7,284 nucleotides of DNA from Acidobacteriaceae bacterium. GTDB taxonomy: Bacteria; Acidobacteriota; Terriglobia; Terriglobales; Acidobacteriaceae. Made by a program: the position numbers and the translations under genes. The stretch spans positions 1-7,284 of the forward strand of contig JAOAPJ010000139.1 of assembly GCA_025462805.1 (NCBI GenBank), given 5' to 3'. Within the stretch, counting starts at the first letter, position 1. Each line of letters opens with the position of its first letter. The notes under the pieces were generated by a model, which saw nothing but the letters and a program-made list of their open reading frames with translations, did no database searches and was not told the origin of the DNA. Positions 1 through 4,843 of the stretch are shown here, one piece after another.

Positions 1-668
1 GCCTGCCCGCGTGCCCGCGAGTAGCCCTGCACCTCGACAATGAAACCCTTCTGCCCCTGCAGCTTGGTCGCAACGTCATCCAGTGCCTCTTTGGCCTTGG
101 CATTCAACGTTGTCTGACCCGGACGGAAGCGAATCTCCGTATCCGCGATCGGCGAGTACTGATCCAGGTTCGCCACAGTGGTGTTCAGATTGTCCGTGCG
201 CGTGGACGCCTGCTTGGCCAGGTCGGAGGCTTGTCCGGCCTGACTGTTGGCGCTCGTAGCCAACTGGCTTGCGCCGTCAGCCGTGTCCTGCGCCTTACGG
301 ATGCCCGCCGTGCTCCGCGTGTCCAGATCCTTGATGTCGCCGGAGTTCTTGGCCGAAAGCTGATCGAGCTCGTTGAGCCGATCCTTTACGGGGCTGACCT
401 GGCGGTTCACCCACTTCTTGCGCGCCAGCGGATTCAAATGGCCCCAGAATCCCTCATTCGTCTTCGTGGGAAGGGGCTTACCCGTGGCGTAGGTGCTGTT
501 GTCCTGCGGGTTCTGCGTCGTCGTCGGGGGTGTAGACGTGGTCGTCGACGTCTGCTGAGAGTTGTCCGCCTGGGGGGAGGGGGTCTGCGCTGACAAGCTC
601 AAGGTTGCCGCGAATAGCAGGGCGGCCATCGTACTGGAAGCGAAAACGGTCCCGTTCTTCATAGCCAT
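1..668 (-). CDS. OmpA-family exported protein, N-terminal part (runs off left edge)
   Basis: The minus strand is open from ATG 668 to the window edge, giving 222 complete codons with no stop. The protein starts MAMKNGTVFASS and has a signal peptide: Lys4, a hydrophobic core near residues 14-25, and probable cleavage around LSLSAQ (residues 23-28). A Thr/Ser/Pro/Gln-rich linker (about 29-60) follows, then a GFWGHLNPLARKKWV segment (73-87) and an Ala/Gln/Asp/Lys-rich, probably coiled-coil helix (about 95-170). From about 174 an OmpA/MotB C-terminal domain begins (IADTEIRFRPGQTTL, then VEVQGYSRARG at 211-221). Such domains hold outer-membrane or periplasmic proteins to peptidoglycan. The usual GHTD motif reads GYSR here. 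GAGG lies 5 bases before ATG 668, which favours that start over ATG 662, but a sigma-54 site just upstream complicates the choice. The family call is solid; the exact role is unknown. Confidence 0.85.
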   Translation of the reverse strand, partial: MAMKNGTVFASSTMAALLFAATLSLSAQTPSPQADNSQQTSTTTSTPPTTTQNPQDNSTYATGKPLPTKTNEGFWGHLNPLARKKWVNRQVSPVKDRLNELDQLSAKNSGDIKDLDTRSTAGIRKAQDTADGASQLATSANSQAGQASDLAKQASTRTDNLNTTVANLDQYSPIADTEIRFRPGQTTLNAKAKEALDDVATKLQGQKGFIVEVQGYSRARGQ

Positions 669-684
669 TCTGTCCTCACACTTA

Positions 685-699
685 GCAATATGCGTGCCA
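685..699 (-). promoter_or_regulatory. Sigma-54 (-24/-12) promoter candidate for the OmpA-family gene
   Basis: On the minus strand the sequence TTGGCACGCATATTGCTA (about 683-700) matches the RpoN consensus TGGCAC-N5-TTGC at all ten fixed positions, with the correct spacing and orientation, 17 bases before the ATG of the OmpA-family gene. If the -12 C is at 685, transcription would start near 673. The leader would then be only about five bases, and the GAGG at 677-674 would lie outside the mRNA. Translation would be nearly leaderless, or would use ATG 662. No enhancer-binding-protein site was identified upstream (700-865). The sequence match is direct; promoter activity is inferred. Confidence 0.6.
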
Positions 700-865
700 A
701 ACTACGTCCCATACCGGGATAGTTCACAACCATCTGATTCCTTTGCTCTTAACAAAGATGCCAGGAATCTCGACAAACGGAGGTAATGCGATTTCGGCGT
801 TCCAACGCAGGCTGATCGAGCGCTTATGACAGGGTGACTGAAAAAACTGCACCTTTCCATTCGCT

Positions 866-1408
866 TTACCGGGTCTGCACTCGGGTCGGCACCACACTCG
901 GATATTGCTGATTCCACACCGGGGAGATGTGGTCGAAGATCAGCCGGAACTCGTGCGTCTCGCCTGGTTTCAGCGGCTCGGCCGTGACCGGTTCTATGTC
1001 GACGTATGGCTCGCGCATACGAATCAGGCTAAGCGGCATCGGGACCACTTGGGGCGGCTCTCCCACGTCGTTCATGAACGTCACCGCAACGTTGACCCCG
1101 GTGACCGTCTTATCGCCCCTATTACTGATCTCTCCATCTACGTAGGTAACCTTGCCACCGGCAAAGTTCTCGGCTTCACTCATCTTCAGGTTGTTGACCG
1201 ACAGATTGGGGGCATAGGGATCAGGACCATGGACAGCGCCTTCCGCCTCCTGACGGGCACGGTCGCGGTGCCCGGACAGCAGGACGACCACCAGCGCAAT
1301 CACCACCACCGTTCCAGCCGCGATCCAGGGCAGCCAGGACCGTTCCTCCGCCGGACCTTTCTGTTCTGAGAGAAAACCGCCGCCGCTGCCATTGCCCGCA
1401 CTCGCCAT
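866..1408 (-). CDS. Single-pass membrane-anchored FxLYD-like (DUF2393-type) protein
   Basis: A 180-residue protein. A short Gly/Ser-rich N-terminus (MASAGNGSGGG) is followed by one transmembrane helix at about 25-44 (WLPWIAAGTVVVIALVVVLL), then a soluble domain. The domain contains SEAENFAGGKVTYVDGEISN (77-96), VTGVNVAVTF (102-111), and a C-terminal part with PLKPGETHEFRLIFDHIS and a conserved-looking WN. The pattern of G-x-I-x-N followed by a V-x-V-x-F-x-D strand is that of the FxLYD/DUF2393 class of beta-sandwich domains, probably exposed outside the cytoplasmic membrane. The molecular function is unknown. A GTG at 1429 is in frame and would add seven residues, but neither start has a clear ribosome binding site. 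ATG 1408 was chosen because it gives a natural N-terminus. The gene ends 197 bases before the OmpA-family start on the same strand, and no terminator was seen between them. Confidence 0.8.
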   Translation of the reverse strand: MASAGNGSGGGFLSEQKGPAEERSWLPWIAAGTVVVIALVVVLLSGHRDRARQEAEGAVHGPDPYAPNLSVNNLKMSEAENFAGGKVTYVDGEISNRGDKTVTGVNVAVTFMNDVGEPPQVVPMPLSLIRMREPYVDIEPVTAEPLKPGETHEFRLIFDHISPVWNQQYPSVVPTRVQTR

Positions 1409-1493
1409 GGCTGGGATTCTAATGCCCACGCCAGTACCCGCGCAGCGAGAAGCGCCAGGTCGCTCCTTTACAAGTCTTTACCCGATTTTTCGC

Positions 1494-1509
1494 ATCTGCC
1501 GCAGCAGAT
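1494..1509. repeat. Perfect 6-bp-arm inverted repeat in a divergent intergenic region
   Basis: ATCTGC (1494-1499), spacer CGCA, then GCAGAT (1504-1509). It lies in the 151-base gap between the minus-strand FxLYD-type gene (start 1408) and the plus-strand small ORF (start 1560). It could be an operator for a dimeric regulator or a small RNA hairpin. No run of T follows on either strand, so it is not an obvious terminator. The function is not known. Confidence 0.35.
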
Positions 1510-1559
1510 ACGCGTCAAAATCTGCAGAGCACGTGACCACGGCAAGCTCGGGGGAAGGC

Positions 1560-1724
1560 ATGCAGGCGAATCCAGACGGAGATCGTGTGTACGGCCGCAT
1601 CGTTGCGGCAAGGACGGAAGGCGGCGTTGCCCAGCCATCAGCTGCCCTCGACAAGCTGCCAGAGTACGCTTACCGGGCCGCAATTCTGGTGGTGATGGTG
1701 CTGCTGCTCTGGACCGTCGCCTAG
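1560..1724 (+). CDS. Small tail-anchored membrane protein (54 aa), probable
   Basis: ATG 1560 opens a 54-residue frame. It has a polar N-terminal half (MQANPDGDRVYGRIVAAR), then a single hydrophobic stretch at the extreme C-terminus (YRAAILVVMVLLLWTVA, residues 38-54), which gives a tail-anchored topology. A purine-rich GGGGGAAGG (1550-1558) lies just before the ATG and could act as a ribosome binding site, although part of it is very close. Codon choice (CTG, GTG, GCC, GGC, CGC) looks like that of the neighbouring genes. The frame stops 12 bases before the end of the convergent ATPase gene, as a real compact gene would. A GTG at 1533 is an alternative start (+9 residues). The upstream extension of the frame to 1392 overlaps the N-terminus of the gene on the other strand and is probably not translated. 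No family is recognised. Confidence 0.5.
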   Translation: MQANPDGDRVYGRIVAARTEGGVAQPSAALDKLPEYAYRAAILVVMVLLLWTVA

Positions 1725-1736
1725 CCGGGAGGGCTG

Positions 1737-2528
1737 CTACGAAAAGGCGGCATCCGACCAGGGAAAGCGCGCCGCCCCTGCGCTGAGACGAAAATCGTCT
1801 CCCCAAACCTCCACACACAGGCACATCTCCGCCAGGCGGGAGCGCATGCGCTCGCCGATCCTATCCCCCAGGGTGTCTTCGCGCGCACCGGCGGCTGTCG
1901 CTGGTGGCCGGTTCGGGAAGTTCGTGGTGATAATCGTGGTCTGCTTGTGGTTGTAGCGCGCGTTGAGAACATGCGCCACCGTGTCCCATACCCAGGCTGT
2001 CGGCTTGGTCGACCCAAGATCGTCCAGCACCAGCACCTCCACCTCCAGTACCGGCCGAAACAGCTCGTGCTCTGTAGTCTCGGAGCGTGCGTTGTAGGAA
2101 TTCTGGATTTGCTTCAACAGGTCGCCGTAGTCGCAGAACAGGCCGTGGCAGCCCTTCTCCTCGATTAAATCGCGAAGCACCCCAACCGCCAGGTGCGTCT
2201 TGCCCCGGCCAGCCGGTCCGACAAACATCAGCCCGCGCCCGTCTGTCTCGTGGGGATAATCCTGTACAAACTGCGTCGCCTTGAAGTGCGCATGCAGCAT
2301 CGACTCATGGGCGCCCTTGGTCTCAACCGACTCATAGTTCTCAAGGTTCGCATGCTCATGGCGACGGGGGATGTTCGCGCGCTCCAGACGCCGCAGCGCC
2401 TGCCGCGCGATCCGGCAGCCGCAGACCGCGGCGACACGATCGCCCTCGGCGTCCCGGATGATCCGCATCCCGGTGCCGCCGCATACCGAGCAATCCGCCA
2501 ATGGAGCACCCACCGAAGCTCTCTCCAT
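1737..2528 (-). CDS. DnaC/DnaI-like AAA+ ATPase with N-terminal Cys cluster
   Basis: A 263-residue protein. The N-terminus has a probable zinc-binding cluster: Cys13-x-x-Cys16-GGTG, then Cys36-x-Cys38. A RecA-like AAA+ core follows, with Walker A GPAGRGKTH (104-112), Walker B VLVLDDLG (165-172), a sensor-1-like TTIITTNF (197-204), and an arginine-rich LGDRIGERMRSRLAEM helix (220-235) where the arginine finger and sensor 2 sit in this family. DnaC and DnaI load the replicative helicase DnaB onto DNA; DnaI also has a zinc-binding N-terminal domain. IstB transposition ATPases share the core, but no istA or insertion-sequence end is nearby, so a loader or chromosomal helper role is more likely. 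ATG 2528 was chosen because it begins directly before the Cys cluster. The frame stays open upstream to 2780 but overlaps the divergent gene there. No good ribosome binding site is visible for 2528. Confidence 0.85.
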   Translation of the reverse strand: MERASVGAPLADCSVCGGTGMRIIRDAEGDRVAAVCGCRIARQALRRLERANIPRRHEHANLENYESVETKGAHESMLHAHFKATQFVQDYPHETDGRGLMFVGPAGRGKTHLAVGVLRDLIEEKGCHGLFCDYGDLLKQIQNSYNARSETTEHELFRPVLEVEVLVLDDLGSTKPTAWVWDTVAHVLNARYNHKQTTIITTNFPNRPPATAAGAREDTLGDRIGERMRSRLAEMCLCVEVWGDDFRLSAGAARFPWSDAAFS

Positions 2529-2602
2529 GACGTTCAGTATCGCACTCGCGATGCATCGGAAATCGCGTGCTCCTTGCGGGAAATCAGTCCGGCAACGGCT
2601 GT

Positions 2603-2627
2603 GCGCCGGCAGGTAGCCTACCGGCGC
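2603..2627. repeat. GC-rich inverted repeat between divergent genes
   Basis: GCGCCGG (2603-2609) and CCGGCGC (2621-2627) form 7-bp perfect arms around an 11-base centre that itself contains GGTA/TACC. It lies in the 152-base divergent region between the DnaC-like ATPase and the DUF2141 gene. It could be an operator or a leader hairpin for either gene. No T tract follows. No convincing -35/-10 pair was found in this gap on either strand. Confidence 0.35.
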
Positions 2628-2680
2628 GTTAGGATGGCGTCGGCCGGCAAATTTGGGCTGGGATGAAGGATCAGCCACAA

Positions 2681-3163
2681 ATGGACAAACCACGACAACA
2701 CCTTGCATTACGACCCTCTCTGTTCCCCCTAGCCCTGCTCGCAAGCATGGCGCCGCTGTATGCCCTCTCGCAGCCGTCAACCCGCGTCCAGCCAGCCAAA
2801 GTGAAAGTTGTCGTGTCTGGCCTGCGCAACAGCAAGGGCCAGGTCTCCTGCGCGCTGTTTCGCAGCGCAGATGGCTTTCCCAAGGACGCCAACAAAGCAG
2901 TGGCTCACCAGGAGGTCCGCATAGCCAGCGCAGGGGCGACCTGCAGCTTCGAGGATGTTCCGCCCGGTCGGTACGCCGTCGCCGTCTTTCATGACGAGAA
3001 CGGGAACGGCAAGATGGACACGAACTTAGTTGGCATGCCGCGCGAGGGTGTCGGCGCCTCCAACAACCCGAAGACCCGCTTAGGGCCGCCCAAGTTCGCA
3101 GATGCCGCCTTTAGCGTGGCCGGGAGCGAGGTCGACCTGCAGATCACCCTGCGCTACCTGTAG
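2681..3163 (+). CDS. Secreted DUF2141-family protein
   Basis: A 160-residue protein with an N-terminal signal peptide: MDKPRQHLALRPS, then the hydrophobic LFPLALLASMAPLYALS, with cleavage near residue 30. A single DUF2141 domain follows: VVVSGLRNSKGQVSCALF (43-60), a GFP segment (65-67), CSFEDVPPGRYAVAVFHDEN (88-107), then GNGKMD. The central segment DENGNGKMD (105-113) looks like a calcium-binding DxNxNGxxD loop. Cys57 and Cys88 could form a disulfide after export. The family is widespread as a small exported beta-sandwich of unknown function. An in-frame ATG at 2663 would add six residues; 2681 is preferred because AAGGA (2666-2670) precedes it by ten bases, whereas 2663 has no clear site. 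It is followed by rpmE after 62 bases, but rpmE appears to have its own promoter. Confidence 0.85.
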   Translation: MDKPRQHLALRPSLFPLALLASMAPLYALSQPSTRVQPAKVKVVVSGLRNSKGQVSCALFRSADGFPKDANKAVAHQEVRIASAGATCSFEDVPPGRYAVAVFHDENGNGKMDTNLVGMPREGVGASNNPKTRLGPPKFADAAFSVAGSEVDLQITLRYL

Positions 3164-3164
3164 C

Positions 3165-3193
3165 TTGCCGCCCTGGCCAAATCAGCCTAAAAT
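3165..3193 (+). promoter_or_regulatory. Sigma-70-type promoter for rpmE
   Basis: TTGCCG (3165-3170), a 17-base spacer, then TAAAAT (3188-3193): a good match to TTGACA-N17-TATAAT with ideal spacing. Transcription would start near 3200, leaving a leader of about 26 bases that includes the purine-rich AGGAAAGGG. The -35 starts two bases after the stop codon of the DUF2141 gene. Confidence 0.65.
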
Positions 3194-3225
3194 AGCAAGA
3201 TTGCAGGAAAGGGATTTTGCGAGAC

Positions 3226-3450
3226 ATGGCCAAGGAAAGTATCCACCCGAATTACAGCCAGATCCGCGTCCAGTGCGCCTGTGGCACGGCCTTCGAGACG
3301 CGCTCCACTCACAAGGGCGACATCCACGTGGAAATCTGCTCGGCTTGCCACCCGTACTACACGGGCAAGCAGAAGCTGATCGATACCGCCGGACGCGTCG
3401 AGCGCTTCCGCCGGAAGTACGCCAAGGTAGAGACCCCGGCCGCGAAGTAA
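3226..3450 (+). CDS. rpmE: 50S ribosomal protein L31, zinc-binding (C+) type
   Basis: A 74-residue protein starting [20 protein letters not shown], with the L31 signature. Four zinc-ligand cysteines are present: Cys17-x-Cys19 and Cys38-x-x-Cys41 ([15 protein letters not shown]), with the conserved RST (26-28) and [14 protein letters not shown] (52-65) segments. This is the zinc-containing form that bridges the ribosomal subunits; the zinc-free paralogue lacks these cysteines. A TTG at 3217 is in frame and sits right after AGGAAAGGG, but ATG 3226 gives the normal L31 N-terminus and has GAG four to six bases upstream. The gene has its own promoter and is closed by a strong hairpin at 3474-3499, so it looks like a monocistronic unit. 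Confidence 0.97.
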   Translation: MAKESIHPNYSQIRVQCACGTAFETRSTHKGDIHVEICSACHPYYTGKQKLIDTAGRVERFRRKYAKVETPAAK

Positions 3451-3473
3451 CGGCGGGCACTCTGTCAGACTCA

Positions 3474-3499
3474 AAGAGGCCTCCCGCGGGAGGCCTCTT
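3474..3499 (+). terminator. Strong GC-rich hairpin terminator after rpmE
   Basis: A perfect 26-base palindrome, AAGAGGCCTCCCG followed by its exact reverse complement. It folds as an 11-bp stem with a CGCG loop, preceded by A residues and followed by TCTTCACTT. It begins 24 bases after the rpmE stop and 29 bases before the next start codon. The trailing U tract is weak, but stem strength and position fit an intrinsic terminator separating rpmE from dus. Confidence 0.8.
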
Positions 3500-3528
3500 C
3501 ACTTGCAGGAAACGCTCCAGCAGGCACG

Positions 3529-4743
3529 ATGAAGAAGGATTGGAACGACAATCCGCAGCATGCGACGGCAGGCCTGCTCGCCGATGGCGCGCCCCGGCAG
3601 GCGTGCGTCCCGGCACGCTTAGCCATTGGCAGCGTGGACGTCCGGCCCGCCACCGTGCTGGCGCCCATGGCGGGGGTCACGGACACCATCTTCCGCCGCT
3701 TCATTCGGAATGCGAGCCTCTTTACACCCGAGGCCGATGCGGACGCGACCGTAGACGCGCCCATCTCCAACCAGCAGTCCGGTTGCGGGCTGATTATGAC
3801 CGAGTTCACCTCGGCCGACGGCCTGGCCCGGATGCGGGAGGCCAAGCGCAAGCGCTACCTCACCTATTACGATGACGAGCACCCCATCGCCGCCCAGCTC
3901 TTCGGCTCCGACCCGCGAACGCTCAGCGAAGCGGCCCGCATCGTTCAGGATGCCGGCTTTGACGTGGTCGATCTGAATCTCGGCTGCCCGGCCAAGCGGG
4001 TGGTCGCCTGCAACGGCGGCTCGGGCCTGCTGCGCGATCTGCCGCTCATCGGCCGGATCTTCGAGGCGGTGCGCAGCGCGGTGACGATCCCCTTCACTGT
4101 CAAGTTCCGGCTGGGCTGGAACGACGACAACATCGTCTGCGTCCCGCTGGCCCGCTTGGCCCAGGAGAGCGGCCTGAGCGCCGTGGCACTCCATGCCCGA
4201 ACGCGCGAGCAAGGCTACTCCGGCGACGCCCGCTGGGAGCACATCGCCGCGATCAAGGACGCCGTCTCCATCCCCGTGATCGGCAATGGGGACATCCGCA
4301 CCCCCGAGGATGCCGTCCGCATGGTGGAACAGACCGGCTGCGACGCCGTGATGATCGGCCGTGCCGCGCCCGCCAACCCCTGGATCTTCCGCCAGATCGC
4401 GCAGTACACCGCGACCGGCCGGTATGACACGCCTACAGAGTGGGATCGCTACCGCATGATCCACACCTATTTCTCCATGCTGCTCGAAGAGGGTCACTGG
4501 CACACGGCAGGTTCGGAGGAGAAGAACATCGAGGCTGCCAAGGCCTGTCGCGAAGGCGCAGGCAAGATGAAGCAGTTCGCCTCGTGGTTCACCCATGGTG
4601 TGCCCGGCGGCGGCGCTTTACGCAAGGCCATCTACGACGCCCGTACCGGACCGGCCATTCTGGAAACGGTGGAGCAGTTCTTTGCCAAGCGCTTCGAAAC
4701 GACGGCTGCAAATGAAGCAACCACCCAGCCCGTGCTCGTCTAG
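3529..4743 (+). CDS. dusB: tRNA-dihydrouridine synthase, DusB-like
   Basis: A 404-residue flavoenzyme that reduces uridine to dihydrouridine in tRNA using FMN and NADPH. The TIM-barrel motifs run in order: VLAPMAGVTD (43-52), IMTEFTSADGL (89-99), QLFGSDP (123-129), DLNLGCPAKRVV (148-159) with catalytic Cys153, VKFRLGW (191-197), ALHARTREQGYSG (220-232), IPVIGNGDI (248-256) and MIGRAAPANPW (275-285, FMN phosphate region). A C-terminal helical RNA-binding region contains the KQF segment. The protein is longer than the usual 320-350 residues: an extra ~20-residue acidic stretch sits between the FRRF of the first strand region and IMTE, and there is an N-terminal extension of ~35 residues. AGG lies four bases before ATG 3529. 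It follows the rpmE terminator, so it needs its own promoter, which was not clearly seen. The Dus call is firm; the DusB subtype is less certain. Confidence 0.93.
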   Translation: MKKDWNDNPQHATAGLLADGAPRQACVPARLAIGSVDVRPATVLAPMAGVTDTIFRRFIRNASLFTPEADADATVDAPISNQQSGCGLIMTEFTSADGLARMREAKRKRYLTYYDDEHPIAAQLFGSDPRTLSEAARIVQDAGFDVVDLNLGCPAKRVVACNGGSGLLRDLPLIGRIFEAVRSAVTIPFTVKFRLGWNDDNIVCVPLARLAQESGLSAVALHARTREQGYSGDARWEHIAAIKDAVSIPVIGNGDIRTPEDAVRMVEQTGCDAVMIGRAAPANPWIFRQIAQYTATGRYDTPTEWDRYRMIHTYFSMLLEEGHWHTAGSEEKNIEAAKACREGAGKMKQFASWFTHGVPGGGALRKAIYDARTGPAILETVEQFFAKRFETTAANEATTQPVLV

Positions 4744-4757
4744 ATAGCTCAAACCCG

Positions 4758-4826
4758 CTCAGGGCTGAATTACTACCCTGCTCAGAGCTGCATCGCTCAC
4801 CCACTCAGGCCTGAATCTCCCAACCT
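4758..4826. repeat. Three-copy 23-bp tandem repeat with near-palindromic cores
   Basis: CTCAGGGCTGAAT (4758-4770), CTCAGAGCTGCAT (4781-4793) and CTCAGGCCTGAAT (4804-4816) start at exactly 23-base intervals. The 13-base cores are well conserved, while the 10-base tails are poorly conserved apart from a C-rich stretch. Each core centres on a TCAGNSCTGA-like palindrome, which is perfect in the third copy (TCAGGCCTGA). The block fills most of the 100-base gap between the convergent dus and PD-(D/E)XK-like genes. It could be a remnant of a larger repeat array, a multi-site binding element, or 3'-end structure. Confidence 0.6.
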
Positions 4827-4835
4827 GTTAGGGAG
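4817..4835 (-). terminator. Weak hairpin just after the PD-(D/E)XK-like gene
   Basis: CTCCC (4817-4821) and GGGAG (4831-4835) form a 5-bp stem with a 9-base loop, starting 8 bases beyond the minus-strand stop codon at 4844. In that direction it is followed by ATTCAGG and has no real U tract. It is the only stem-loop between the two convergent genes close to the end of the minus-strand gene. It is a tentative terminator. Confidence 0.3.
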
Positions 4836-4843
4836 CGAGACGA

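Noticed and set aside
905..1369. A 154-codon plus-strand open frame opposite the FxLYD-type gene
   Set aside because: Its translation is Arg/His-rich with no domain and it is fully antisense to a gene with a clear transmembrane segment and domain; it is a GC-rich shadow frame.
1463..1468. A perfect AAGGAG on the minus strand, upstream of the FxLYD-type gene
   Set aside because: It is 33 bases or more from any in-frame start and no start codon lies at a suitable distance; it is probably not a ribosome binding site for that gene.
1737..2528. IstB of an IS21-type insertion sequence
   Set aside because: There is no istA-like gene next to it, no terminal inverted repeats or target duplication seen, and the N-terminal Cys cluster is not typical of IstB.
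2570..2575. AAGGAG on the minus strand upstream of the DnaC-like gene
   Set aside because: It is 41 bases from ATG 2528, and no in-frame ATG, GTG or TTG lies at normal spacing behind it.
3619..4596. A 325-codon minus-strand open frame inside dus
   Set aside because: It is antisense to strong Dus motifs, and its Gly/Ala/Arg/His-rich translation resembles no protein family; long antisense frames are common in high-GC genes.
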